64,000 nucleotides of DNA from Auanema rhodensis (GCA_964057225.1 OZ059900.1:6396501-6460500); one strand, 5' to 3'; positions 39,411-52,378 are shown, counted from the stretch's first letter. Notes: generated from the letters alone by a model not told the origin. Made by a program: numbers and translations.

Positions 39411-40606
39411 TTATTTTGACTCTTTCACATATCCGAATCGCATACGAAGCTGTTCGAAAAAGATGAAAGTGAGAACAGTATGAGGTGCCAAACGAATCCA
39501 TGCGGGCATGAAACCCTTGAAGAAAGCAGTTGGGCCAGTTTTGGCGGTATAAATAAAACAATCCATTATGCCCTCAATATTGAAAATAAGTTCGGTTTTT
39601 TTCTTAATGTGTTTACCTTAAACTCTCCTGGCTTGGCATTCATCATTCTAGTTTTCATTACATCCAATGGCTGAGTCATCATAGTAGCAATACTTGCCTA
39701 TAAATCGCAAATCGAAAATAAGACAGAAATGAAAAAACGTACAGCACAGAAACTGCTGAAGAAATGAGTTCCAGCATTATCTTTAGCTACTCCACTTTCA
39801 ATCAAGCGTTGTTTGATTTCATCGTAAAAGGATAGCTGACCTATGGTCATGAGGACAGCACGACTACTAGCCATAGTAGCTCCTGAGAATAACGATTATT
39901 TCCCTTTTTTGAAAAATTTGACCTACCATTGAAAAGACGTCCAGCACCTTCTTCACGAATAATTCGGAACACGCCATCAAGAGCATGCTTATAGTTACGT
40001 CTTTGATCAACAGGCAGCTAAAACAATGTTATTTTCTTGAGTGACAAGTACACTAAATCCTACTTTAATATCGTTTTGCATTCGAACGTTTACTAAATCT
40101 CCTGGAGTTCCAACTACACCACCAAAGAATCCAGAAACACCAGCCAACAAAGCTTTTTGATAGAAAGGAAGATTTTGATCTTAAATTAAAAATCATATAA
40201 AATAATGACAATGTTTGCAACTATACCACTCGGAAATTGTTTTTTCAAAGTTTCATATAATCCAAAACGTGTGGTTGAATATGTAAGTTGTCTAAGAAGA
40301 GATGCAGATAATCCTGAAAGCATGAAATAAAACTTCGGGTGACTGAACTCTCTTTTTTACCATTATAGAAAGCAAAGAATCCATCCGATTTAGCAATCTT
40401 GGAGCACATCTCTCCAACTCCAATCTTTGTTTGTTGAGTTTGAAGATGAACCTTTAAACATTTATAAATTTATAAAATAATGAGCAAAATTCAAAAAATA
40501 CTTTGATGGTATCTAAAGGATGGGTGCAGCATGCAGCTCCAGCAGAAGCAAGACCTCCAAAGTACCATCTTCCAAGTTTTTTCGATTCTTCCTTCTTCTC
40601 ACCCAT
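39411..40606 (-). CDS. Mitochondrial dicarboxylate carrier (SLC25A10-like)
   Basis: Spliced minus-strand gene from ATG 40606 to TAA at 39411, close to the 280-290 residues usual for SLC25A10. The three mitochondrial-carrier repeats show their signatures: PLDTIKVHLQ, PGDLVNVRMQND and PLDVMKTRMMN. The second has Gly-Asp after the proline, as in dicarboxylate carriers, and QRRNYKHALDGVFRI with a following G-E-G segment also fits that subfamily. The start reads MGEKKEESKKLGRWYFGGLAS, with the first helix entering at GGLASAGAACCTHP. It exchanges malate or succinate for phosphate, sulfate or thiosulfate across the inner mitochondrial membrane. No presequence is needed or seen. A TTAG acceptor lies close upstream of the ATG. 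Confidence 0.92.
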
Positions 40607-43118
40607 CCTTGAAGTTTCAAACTAAAGATATGATTTTAATATATAATTTCAAATATATTCACGACAGATCATTAATGAGAATTAAATTGAATTAACAAAA
40701 AAATTAATTTCTTCTTCTTATGGCCTTACACATCGATTTTCGCCTTGTCTTTCAAATGTCCTGCTTTGCATGATGACATGAATAAAATAGCCATGGAGAA
40801 AGCACTAAGCGGAGTAAACAAATATATTGATTGAGAGTCTTAGCGTAGCGAGTATGTTGTTTTTTGTGGAAAAGAATATATAAAAGTTAAAAAATGAGCA
40901 ATGACATAAACCATTAGAAGAACATAATCATCACCTGATGATTTTCACGGAAAAAATAAAAACATTACAATGATAAGAACAACCATTTTCAAAGAAACCA
41001 GTTGTGAATGAGAGGTTAAGTTCATGTCAGCAGTTTACGATTTAGATAAGATATCATTAGAAGACAGAAAATGAATGAGAGAATCTATAGGCAATGTTGA
41101 TAATCGCTTATACATGATATCAAAAACATTGATTTTGGAAATGAATCAAGCTTGTGGATATATTATGAATATCATATCAGACATTACAACCGCTTTTGAA
41201 AAAAACTGAACCTTTGAAATATATTGATATTTTTGAAATAAAAACAACGAAATGGGTTATGTGACAATAAAATAAGAAAATTGCAAGTGGAGGGGGAGAG
41301 AGAAAGAGGGTAGGAGCACTAAAAACTAAGTTTGTGAGGAAATGTATTTGAGCAGTTAATAAAACAGAAACAAAAAAGAAGAGATATAACAATATAAGAC
41401 GGATATAAGAATATATATAACATAGGAAAACTGATGAAGAAGATAGAAAATGGATTGTTTCAAACTATTGAGTTGAGAGCATTGCTTTGGCACAGAATTC
41501 AAAAGAGGGATGAGACAACGATGAATGTCCACAGAGCATTATAACGGCGACTAGTGGAAAAACAGCAAAATATTCTTAAAGCCTGGCAATGTTGAGCAGT
41601 TGGCGCAAAGGAACTTGCTAGTTCGTTCAAATTGCTGTATGTTAAAAACCATTGCTTCGAATCAATAAACATTAGTGGATGCTGCTTTCAACAAAGACAA
41701 ATAGTAGTCTTCAACAGATTGATAAGACGGTTATTGTGATAGCTTTGTTATCAAATCCATTCCAACATACACAAATAGTATTTTATAGTAAATTAAAAAA
41801 TAGCCTGTACGGCTCTCAGATTAAAACAACAGATGTATGAAATGCAATAAATGAAGAAAACAGATCATGTTTTGTGGTTATATGATCTTCAGTCCTGAAT
41901 AAAAATAAGAAAATAAAGAGAAATAAGAAAAGATATTCAAACATATACTTCTGAAAAGTTTTTTGTATCTCCTTCTCAAATGATATAATAAACGAAAATA
42001 AAACAATGAATAATATTAATGTATAACATACTGAGAGAATCAATGTATGAAAATAAAAACAAAATACAAAAAAAATTTGGTCATTTGGTAAAGGGCAACT
42101 TCATTTCATGTTGTAACTTGTGTTTTGAACAGTCTAGTCACATACGCCAACTAACATTTTGAAGGAAGAAATTGAATCAATAATACGGCCATACCAAATG
42201 AAGTGAACTAGGAAAAAAATTGTCGACTTATGTGAGGAGTGGAAAGAGAAAACTGATAGAAAGTTGTGAACAAAAAGGAAAATAATGATACAATAACTGT
42301 AACTTTTGGTGGAAAAAGGAAAATAATGATACAATAACTGTAACAGATAATATAGTATACAATATTCAAAAATTCTACTAATATATAAATTGAAATTTGA
42401 CCTACCTTTAATATGACTGTGATCTACCCTGTAACTAAACTACACATAAATGTACTGGTGATATACAAATATACAATAGTACTGGAATAAATAAGAACTT
42501 TTTCCTCCAAATGATTTATTGATTTCACAATAATGTTATCACATTTTTAAAATATTCCTTTCCCTTTTCTTTGACATAGTACATGCGAATTTTCTTTATT
42601 TTCTCAGATTGTCAGGTTTAATTAGGATTGTAGGGTAATGAAATGTAATAATTGAAACAACAGTTAATTATATTACTTAAAGAATAAAATTCATATAATT
42701 AGGTTGCTATCATGAAATGGAAATGACCTCGACCAGATAGCCGACAAATATATTTCCGATTGATTGATTGAAAACGGTTAATATGAGAGTGTGAGAGTTA
42801 ATGAAAAAGAGTAGAAGACGTTGCAGAATGTGACAGAAATAACACATTAATAGGAGAGACATTGAAGACGGCAGGTTGGCCGATGCGCAAGAGCGACATA
42901 TCCGAAATGTGATTTGATAATCAATTTCAGTAACGATAGATGTACAAAACGGAAGACAACTAGCCATAGGAAGTGACACTATCAGCACTACGACGCAGAA
43001 AAAGTTGGCGAAGCATATTATAGAAGAGAGAACACGTACGTCACTTGTTTTTGTGTGTCACTTTGACTTTTTTCTGAATGTATAAGATGTTATAATATTT
43101 TTTTCATTGATATTTCAG
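40607..43118. other. Divergent gene-free region, carrier / Ig receptor
   Basis: About 2.5 kb, purine-rich on the plus strand over much of 41000-42350, with minus-strand open frames of low complexity that I take to be chance. A 32-base sequence (starting AAAAAGGAAAATAATGATAC) occurs at 42272-42303 and again at 42313-42344. It presumably holds the promoters of both flanking genes. No gene was recognised. Confidence 0.55.
42272..42344. repeat. Two-copy direct repeat, 41-base spacing
   Basis: Two identical 32-base copies ending in ATACAATAACTGTAAC, 41 bases apart, in gene-free DNA. This is a local duplication with no evident function. Confidence 0.8.
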
Positions 43119-46100
43119 ATGAGAAATAAATGGAAACTTTATGCAGTGATTGAACTTTTTGTAATTATAGCCGCTGAATTACCATCTAGTTTGTGTTTTA
43201 TACTACTACTATATCTGATTATTAATTCTCTTCAATTCTTCACTTTATTTCCATATAACATCGAAAAGTTTTATAAATTATATGAGCGTTATTTGAAATA
43301 AAACATTTTTCATTCACTTTGATATATCTAACAAACAGGTTTCAGAATTATTCGATTTACCTTCTCTCATAGTTTCTGTTGAACAACCTTACCTTATTAG
43401 AAACCAGACAACAAACTTAACGTGCCTTTTAAGTGCAGGATGGAGTGGTGTACATAATCCTTATAAAATGATTGAAAAACTGAATTCAACATTTACAGGC
43501 CTTTCTAGCTGATGTAGTTTGGATAAAAGATGGACGACCAGTACGTAAGCTATCAAAACATCATGAAACATTCCAACAAGACGGCAATGTGTAAGTTTCT
43601 GTGCTATAAATGAAAATATGAAATGAGATGTTATGTTTGGAATATTTTATAACTCTCAAAATATGATTAAATCTATTATGAACTAGATATAGCAGAATAT
43701 ACATATCAATATCTTTTCAGTTTAACTGTTATGGACGGTAGAAGCCATAGTGAAGGAGATTATCAATGTATTGCCGATGTTCGCAATATTTCTTTGTCTA
43801 ATAAGCAGATTATTGATACAAAACTGACATCATCACCAGTTAAAATGAGAAGAGCTCGTATGACTAGATTTGATAAAACAACAGAATACGTGAGTTCATT
43901 GTGTTTTTTGATATTCTTATATAATACATCATCTTGTCTACTTGTTATTGTCAGATGGTAAGCGCTAGACAAGGTGAAATAGCGCGTTTGCCTTGTATCG
44001 GTATCCCTGATGTCATCCCTGGCCCACCAGAAATTTGTTTTGAAAAAGAAGGAACACAAGGATGTTTTGGTGAACAAAGAGGTAATAATGAAAATCCGAT
44101 GAATTGAAAGATTCATCATGTTTCTCCTTGATGATGAAACAGAACACTGTTAAATCACATTGATTAATTTGAAACAGCTGATTAAGATATTTTCAGAATT
44201 TGAAGATGAAATATTTCTTACAACAAGTACTGGAATGCAAATTACAAATGTACAGCCGCATCATGCCGGAAACTATTATTGTGTTGTGCGCAATGAATAT
44301 ACAAAAGCCACAAAAAGATCTCATAAACCTGTTATTCTTTTGGTAGAAATATTCTTTTAATTATTTATTATTATTATATATTATAGGTATTAGTAGGGGA
44401 GCAATTAGATGATGATGAAGACACAGACTTTGTTCCTGAGCTTGTATACCCACCCAGACCATCTACTATATCAAAACCTATAGATCATGATGTTGTTGCT
44501 GGTCAAGATGTATTATTAGAATGTGTTATAACTAATGCTGAAATACATTGGATAAGGGTAAGTCTGACTACTACTCAATAGTTTCAAATCATTCTTCATA
44601 TATATTGTCATTGTTTATAGCATACGGATACGAATCAAGTCATTGTTGATACTAGTGATGATTCTCGCGTTCAAATACTTTGGGGAAATTTGAAAATTCG
44701 TTATGTGCGCACAGGTAGGCGTTCTGTTTATGATCAATGTAATCATAAACATCTGAAAATGTTTAAGAAGATAGTGGTTTATACTCTTGTAATGGTACGC
44801 CAATGCGTAATTCATCTGTAAATTCTACAGAGGAACTGATAGATTCAATTGAACATCCTGTTGTTTATTTTAATCTTGTTGTTCATAGACCAACAAGAGT
44901 TCAAATGGTTTTAACTGAGAATCCTTATGATAACAGCTGGGAGGTTTATCTGAATCACATAATTAAGCTATCAATCACATATTTCAGTTATTTTGTAATG
45001 CCAGTAATATGAAATATGAGATTCCAATGATTTTTGTTAATGGAAGCAATCTTCTTGATATTATTCCAAGTATGGGTATTGCTTTGGAGACAAACTTTTT
45101 TATGAATCCAATACGACTGACTTTAAGACCGAATCGGAATTTTAGTGGAAGTGTACAGGTTCTCGTTTAACAATTGATATAATGAAAAAAAAACTTATGC
45201 ATTCTATAGTGTATATCTCGACCTGCAATGGATGAAGCTGAAATATATGGCACAGATATGGATCGCGGTTCATCAAGAAACTTTTTTGTGAGTAGCTCAC
45301 GATTGAACAAAGGCGATCTAATTATTGAGGTATGATTTCAAGATAGAAATACAATTTTCGCAAAAAAAAAATAAAAATATTAATGGTTTAGGGACCTCAG
45401 AATAGTACAGTGCTTGTGGGAGAATCGACATATTTAGTTTGTAACACAACACGTGTAAAATCACGTTATTGGAAAAAAAGTATAATTATATTTTTATGTA
45501 TTTTAAAATAATTCTATAGATGGATCTTATGTTCGGGTTTATGAAAAAGGAGGACGAGCTAGTATTATTGGATCACATACTTTACATATTCGTAATGTAC
45601 AAATAAGTGATGAAGGATGGTATACATGTATAGTTACCGGTGAAGGTAATCTGGAAAATAGCGCTAAAGCGTATCTTAAGGTAAAATTTGAAACCAAGCT
45701 AAGTATAGCTATATGTCTAGGTCGTAACGGAAACAACTCAAGCTCCGGAAACAACAACTACAACAGCACCTGAATATATTCTAGAGATTCGAAATCTATT
45801 TGTTTGGAGCGATAGTGCAAGTGTGTTCTCATTACAATGGGAAGTTGATGGCCCAGCAGAAGGTATCACTGCTATAACAGGCCAAAGGTATTTATTATTA
45901 GTTTTATATTGCTACATATGTTTTAAATCTTTTAGAATTGAACGTAGTGAAGAAGAAAATCCAACAGGAAACTGGACTATAACCAGGTTGCTTGAACCAG
46001 AAGTACGAAACACCACAATAGATGGATTACAAGTTTTAAAAAAGTATGTATTGTACATGAAAGATATTTATTGTTAGTTGATCTGACAACAAAATTTCTC

Positions 46101-47262
46101 TGTATATTCTTATAGATATCGGTTTCGTCTTGTAATTTTACGCAAAAATGCATCACCAGTATTCAGTAATATGACAGAATATGTAGCGATTGACCCACAG
46201 GCAGTCAAAAACTTGGTGTGTTTAAATTCTATACAGTCATTGTAACTATTTTGAAGATTTTACTCACAAAACGTTCAAAACCAGCAGAAGTGTATGTGAG
46301 ATGGATTCATCATATTGCAACGGCGTCAGAAAAAGCAACATCATACATTTTAAGTTATTGGGCTTTAAAGGAAAACATAAATGTGGTAAATACTTTTTGA
46401 TGTGCCATATTTCTATCCGAAAAATATATTCAGATGACTTTGAGAGGCAATGAAACTGAAACAATTATACGTGATCTTGATCCTGAATCTTCATATACTT
46501 TTCAAATTCGTTCACTTAGTCAAAATGGTAAAAGTATTCTGAGTCAAGTTACTAACGCTGAAAGTCTAAGTAAGTTAATCGATTCATGTATATTACTTTT
46601 CTCAGTTTGCTATTTTCTTCAAATTTTCATGTTTTAGGTTCATCATCGGATAAAAAAAGTTGTGGATTACTTAGTTGTGGAGCGTTTATACGATTTTTTT
46701 TGTCCGTGTTTTTAATTTCTCTAGTTGTAATTGCTGCTGCCATTTATTTCAAAAGACGTACCAAAAAAACTGCAAAAATACTTCGAAAACTAGATTTTGG
46801 TTTGATAACTTTATCATATTTCATCATTATTTTTCAAAATCATAGAAGGAAATGGAAAATTTTTGGATACGTCTTTTACAATTTATCGCGAACACAAAGC
46901 TTCAGAATCTATAATGGATCGTGATAGACATTCCTTAGCTACCACATGTCTTGCTCATGAGATAGTGAATGATCAAGCTCCATTGCATCAGGTGTGGTTA
47001 GGCTCAATAATTTATGATTGATGATTCAAATAGATTGAAATGAACAAATTAAATTGGCATTATTTCCAGGAAATGATTGAAAATGCTTTATGGTCTCAGA
47101 AAGATAGCCTTGATGAAACTAGCTATTTAATGAAGGTATCAGCTGGATCATTTCTATTTTTATTTCCACTTTATCTTTCAGAATTTCCCAAAATCGGAAT
47201 ATATTTATGGCAAGAAAAATTCTTGTAGTAGCTGTGCCACATATTCAGATATGAATTGCTGA
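43119..47262 (+). CDS. Single-pass cell-surface receptor with about five Ig and two FN3 domains
   Basis: Multi-exon gene from ATG 43119, which directly follows TTTCAG, to TGA 47260-47262. The N-terminus (KLYAVIELFVIIAAEL) is a signal peptide. Ig-type cysteine pairs follow: NLTCLL with EGDYQCIAD; RLPCIGIP with AGNYYCVVRN; LLECVITN with SGLYSCNG; ELFCNAS with SGSVQCISR; and YLVCNTT with EGWYTCIVTG. A Thr-rich linker (ETTQAPETTTTTAP) leads to two fibronectin III domains (SVFSLQWEVDG region and PAEVYVRWIHH region). The membrane helix is FLSVFLISLVVIAAAIYF with a basic stop-transfer KRRTKK. The cytoplasmic tail of about 100 residues has no recognised domain and ends in a Cys/Ser-rich stretch. Domain order resembles neuronal Ig-superfamily adhesion or guidance receptors such as IGDCC/protogenin or IGCM types, but no orthologue is claimed. 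An AATAAA is at 47325-47330. Confidence 0.85.
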
Positions 47263-48171
47263 AAATTTCTCAATAAGGTTTTACCTCTCGTCATGTATAA
47301 AATGAATTATTTATATGGAATGAATAAAAAGATTTATGTATTTGCCTCCCTTATGCAAATTTTTAAAATATTGAACATTTGTAGAGAAGAAAAGAAGGGA
47401 GAATAGATGACAATTACAGAGAGTAGTGTTTATACTAGCAATTATAAGAGAGTAAGATATCTTCTTCAGGTTATGTTATGCAGATTTCCTCCAAATGATC
47501 TAAAGTCATTGTTGTAGCACACTGATTAAAGAGAGAGAGACAAGAACAGACCGTTAACTGAGACATTGTCAGTCAGACAGCCTGCGAGATAGCCTGCCGG
47601 ACTGGAGAGGCTGCTGCTTGGAACACATGTCAGTTTTCGGCTGCAATGGATAAGATGGCCTGAACTGAGCAGACCGGTGAGGATTGTGACGAGTAGAAGA
47701 AAAGACGGCTGTTCCGTGTACACCTAGCTAGTGGAAAGGCAGAAGACTGAATGCATTTGTGCTTTGTGTATTCAGCTAGGCCGATAAGCCCACAATCTCT
47801 ACTACGACTGTCTCAGCTTTTCAATAGTTTTTTTTTTCTAAATTTTTGCAATCATACTTCATATGAGAGATATTTGTCAGTGTTATCGTCAACTGCACAA
47901 TATCAATGTTATTAGTAGCTATTTGTCAGATATAAACTAATTAGTTCCAATTTTTTCCCTTTTCTTTACAACTGATCACTGACAAAGTTTCAACCTGAAA
48001 AAACTACTCATCTCAAATAGCTTTCACAATTTTCGTTTATGAAAAAAGCTTGAAGAAAAGCTATAATTTTTTTCAGAACTATCGTATTGATCATTTTTTT
48101 TGGTCTAGAAGTTGAAATTAAAATTAAGGAATTTCTAATATAAGAAATAATTCTTGGGGCAGCTGCCCGCA
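47263..48171. other. Spacer with a locally GC-richer patch
   Basis: AATAAA at 47325-47330 ends the upstream receptor gene. Positions about 47520-47810 are clearly less AT-rich than the surroundings, with repeated GCCTGC words (CAGCCTGCGAGATAGCCTGC). They may be the promoter or a 5' exon of the following coiled-coil gene. No RNA gene fold was recognised by eye. Confidence 0.5.
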
Positions 48172-51100
48172 ATGAGTGAATCATTAGAACAAGTTACAGT
48201 ATGTGCATTTTTCATATTTCGAAGGAATAATAATCTAATTGTCTTATAGCTACCCGATGAAGTTGATGATCAGCTGCGATCCAGCTCACCTGTTGATACA
48301 TTACGAAAGAATAGCAGATCTCCACGACTTACTACTAGCGGGTAAGTGTAACTATTCAACAAAATGACGTAAACGATGGACTTTTAAGTGTAATATAATA
48401 TAAGTTGACTCGTTTTTGTGAATAATGTGATCAGAAACTGCTAAGTGTTATTTTATCACTTAGAGGGGAAATTGCTTCGTTCAATTTCATATGTGTATAG
48501 ATTTACAACATTTATTTTCATTGCTATCATTATTCGTTTCATCTTAATCTCATCTTATTCCCTATTAAATTATCTTTATCTCGTGCTCCACCAGTTATCC
48601 CTCAGCTCCTCTTTATATAACCTAATGTCCATTACAACAATTCGCTCAGGTGGCGTTTTAAGAAAGCTTCATATTTGCAGACAATGAAGTTATACTTAAT
48701 ATGCAAATAACAGATGCTTAATTCGAGACACATATCGATTAAAGAATCTCCATTCAATGATATATACTAGCAATTGCTGTTAAGCCTGATGCAATATAAG
48801 TGTAAAATTTTATCTTGTTCCCTACTCGTATTTAAAGATAACCTGAAACTCTTGAACTCCACCTTGGTCTCTGTCCGTGTGGTTGAGATTAAGATAGTCA
48901 CAACCGTTGAACAGCGGTTAACCATGAACTTAAAAATTGAATAAAAAAACATGAAGCCTTCTAATTTGATGTATTTTCTTTTATCCTGTCATTATTTTTT
49001 TCTTGTTTGAACAAATTTTCGGGCTGTTCAGAACAGAATAGCGGAAGAGTATATACAAGAAAAGAACAACTGCTGTTAGGGAGTAGACCGATTTGTCCTG
49101 CTTTTAAACTAATGATCATGAAGTACACATGACGTCAGGCAATTGAGATGAATTGCTGCTAAGAGGATCAGCTCTTCGGTTATATTTTCTATTTGTCCGG
49201 TGTTCATGTTATCATGAGTTTCAACTTCTATTTTACAAAACTGTTAGATTTACAAACAATTTTATTTCAGAGAATCGCCCATAGCTGTTGCCTTACCTTT
49301 AGTTCGAGATTCACGACCCCAAATTGCAGCTTGGCCAGCTCCTCCGTACAGCCATGTGCTAAACCAAGCATTATCCAAAGCAGACATAATGTAAGCAATA
49401 ATACAAGAATTAAAAGTAATGTCAAATCTTTATTTCATTGCAGAAGCACACCTGCTATAACAACGCCTTTGAAATCATCTGTACAGCTTTCACCTATTTC
49501 GAATAACTATAATTTCGGTTACCATATGGATTTGAACGATGTTGCTGCGGCTATTGTCAGTCCATTCAAATGCCAAACATCTCCATCTCAAACAACGATT
49601 GACCGTTTTGAGACACCTCCACAACGGGAAACTGAGTTGAAACGCAAAATTCAGACGTTAGAAGAGACGGTTGCTGAGTATGAGAGACAAAAGTTTGATG
49701 TGATGGGCACATTCAGTGAGTACAGGTATACTGGAGCTTTTGAATATAAAATATACATCAGCTTACAGAGAGCGTGTGGCAGAGCGTGAACGAAAACTGG
49801 AGGCTGAATATTCCGGAAAAATAATTGCTTTATCTGAAGAAGTTTTAGGTGCCAAAAAAGATTTCGAGACGCGAATGAAAAATTTCCATACATTACAAGT
49901 AGAGGATATATTTGATTTTATAGTTTTAAAACAATGAGATTTAGGCTAAATTCGAAAGAGAAAAAGAACTTGCGTTGGAAAAACTTAGAGAAGAGCATCA
50001 AAAAGAAATTCAACTATTAGAGCAGAAATTCTCAGAATCCCAGCTTCTTAGTTTGAAACAGAAGTAGCTTTTTTCAATTACGATACGACACTTCTTTTTT
50101 AATGTTTAGGTATATTATTGAAATTCAACGTTTGGAAGAAGAGCGTAAAAGTCTTCGAGCAGAGAAGGAACGTCTTGGCGAAACTTTTGAAATGAAATTG
50201 AGACGTGCTCAGTCGCTTTACGAAACGGAGCTTACAGCAGCAAAGATGTTATACAGTAAAGAGCTTGAAGCGCTCAAAGAACACGAAGAAGCTCTGAAAG
50301 ATGAATTCCTTGCAAGGTTTATTCAAAGAAAAAAAATTTATTCAAATTTTCAAAATTTAGGCAAGATGAATTTCGTGATCGCTTACTAGAACAACAGCAT
50401 ACCGCAAAAAAATCAAGAGAAGATTTGATATCTTGTAAAAATGATTATCTGACGCTGGAGAAAAAAGTAGAAAGTAAAGAAAATGAAATACATAGGTTGT
50501 CGCGTGAACTGGAAGAAACTAAGCGAGAAACGAACAATATCTTGCAACGCTTACAAACCGTAACATCAGAAAGAACTGAATACAGATCTCAAATTGCAAT
50601 ACATCAAGAAGAGTTACGTAAGAAAACAGGTAATTTTGCTAAAATGTGACAACCTTGGAGATATGATGTGTTTCAGAAGTCATCAATGCTGTGGAACAAA
50701 CAAAATCACAGATGAATCAGATGGTTCGAGATTTACAATCCGAAGTGAAAGGCTTGAAAAATAAGGTTCCGTTGAAAAATCTTTGTAGCTTCATAACAGT
50801 GTTATCAGGTTGACTTTTTGGAAAGAGAACGAGATGCATTACAGTCAGAAAGTGAAAGTCAAGTTCAAATGCAGACATCACAAGTAAATGCTCTAGAGGC
50901 TGTGTTGGAAAGTGTTACTTCTGAAAAGGAGCATACTAAAGAACATTACGAAAACTTGTTGACAAAAGAAAAGCAACAAGCCGAAGCCCGCGAGTTAGCA
51001 ATGAAAAAAGAATTCAGCAGCAAGCTGAACGAACTAGAAGAGCAATATACTTGTTTGAAAGAAGATTTAGAGCAGGCAGCCCGAGTCGATCAAGATGAGC

Positions 51101-51268
51101 TCAGAATGGTAAAAATTATCAACTTAATTTAAATGAAATATTTTAATTATCAATTACTTTCAGTCTTCTGAGCAGCAGATTCGTTCATTACAAGCAGAAA
51201 AGGAATTATTAGAAACTGAGCTAGCTGAATTAAAAAGTAAATTTCCTGATTCGGTGGAAGAGTGGTGA
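48172..51268 (+). CDS. FAM184-family coiled-coil protein
   Basis: ATG 48172 opens a short exon (MSESLEQVT). A second exon ends at about 48341, followed by an unusually long intron of about 930 bases. The reading then runs through exons from 49271 to TGA 51266-51268. The first part is Ser/Pro-rich with SPF/SPI motifs (VSPFKCQTSPS). From about residue 150 it is almost pure coiled coil. The block ETELKRKIQTLEETVAEY, the EEVLGAKKDFETRMKNFHTL stretch and the KERLGETFEMKLRRAQSLYE stretch closely follow the conserved N-terminal region of vertebrate FAM184A, residue for residue at many heptad positions. The FAM184 role is unknown; the proteins are filamentous-looking coiled coils. The nematode protein is much shorter than vertebrate FAM184A. 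The end is ambiguous: TGGTGAGT is both a stop (TGG TGA) and a good donor, but splicing to the AG at about 51340 would also give a stop at once. Confidence 0.8.
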
Positions 51269-52006
51269 GTCCTTTTTTCGAAAAAGCACAATAGGCATTC
51301 ATAATATTTTTTTATATCGCTGGATATACACGATTTTCAGATATCAGAGAATAATTATTTGTTATTATTCTATGTACAACCCGTTGCTTAACATCGTTTA
51401 CTCTGCGATTCATCCAGTTCAATGATTTATGATTTCTAGGACAAATACTATGTACTTAAATACCAATTCCTTTTTACGTGACCATTGAAATCGCGAGCTG
51501 AGCTCAATTTTCAATATGAATTCAAATGTTTACAAAAAGAAAGGAAAAAAGACAATAAATTCTTTTTTCTATAAAATAATCTTGGTTTTTATTACGCAAG
51601 GAATAGCACACTGCCAATTTAACGTAATAGCTTTAAAGCCTCTTTTTCACATATTTGATTGTTAATTGAACAGAAATAGAAGAAATGTTTATTCAAACTG
51701 GGCAGCATTAGTATGGATTGATAACCACATACGACATGTTCAATGGAAAATATGCAAATAGTATTATGGAAAATAGATGTCATGTATTAATAAATTAAAA
51801 ACTTTAAAATAAACAAATTTAAAACCTAATAAGTTTGATTATTAGAAACTATTTAATAGAGATTTGTTAATAAATATGTATAGTTATGTATATATTCAGA
51901 AAAATGACCTGTCGAACGCACCCTTTCGTATTCTATCTATAATGTATAGATTTTCGATTAGATACATTTCTAGCATGTTCCAGATGCAACGGAATGGTCA
52001 TCGAAA
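51269..52006. other. Convergent gene-free region
   Basis: Probable 3' UTR of the FAM184-like gene (AATAAA at 51554-51559) and of the small acidic minus-strand gene. Nothing else seen. Confidence 0.55.
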
Positions 52007-52378
52007 TTACAAATCAAGAATATTAAAGGATTCAAAGTAATCCTCGGCTAGATCAAATCCGGTGTTGAAGATAGCATCGGTGAATATATCCAAAATGTTT
52101 TCCTGGGTTAACTCCATGCCCTTTTCCTGTAGGAAATTAGCAAAGTTAGTCATGTCGATATCCTCGAGATCTTCGCTGAGTGGATCATCCATAAAAAGAT
52201 TTTTGTCTGTAAGCATGTCGAAGAAGACTTTGAATTCTTCAGAAGTCATAGACCAGAATAGAATATTCCTAAGTGCTGAAATATATTTATTAATTTCGCA
52301 AATTTCAAAGGCATCTTTTAACTAATTGACACTCGCATCTTGTAGAATTGATCCCTAAACTTGCTTTGGGACGGTTCT
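52007..52378 (-). CDS. Unidentified small acidic protein (3' part)
   Basis: Two minus-strand exons. The upstream one (about 52334-52378) reads NRPKASLGINSTRCE. It joins in frame, through an intron with donor GT at 52331-52332 and an ATTTCAG acceptor, to SLRNILFWSMTSEEFKVFF and onwards to TAA at 52007. The C-terminal about 80 residues are strongly acidic with regularly spaced hydrophobics (FMDDPLSEDLEDIDM, DIFTDAIFNTGFDLAEDYF), as in activation or protein-docking domains. No family is recognised. Earlier exons may lie further right: the frame AEELPPALQHPNF at about 52793-52885 looks coding but does not join cleanly. The gene could also be the 3' end of the one at 54300-54828, because a phase-0 donor GTACGA occurs near its end; the intron would then be about 1.9 kb. 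Confidence 0.45.

Noticed and set aside
39480-39674. Plus-strand 64-residue open frame
   Set aside because: It is antisense to the last exons of the mitochondrial dicarboxylate carrier.
41177-42988. Several hydrophobic minus-strand open frames
   Set aside because: They arise from purine-rich plus-strand DNA (runs of Phe, Ile and Leu) and have no splice or start context.
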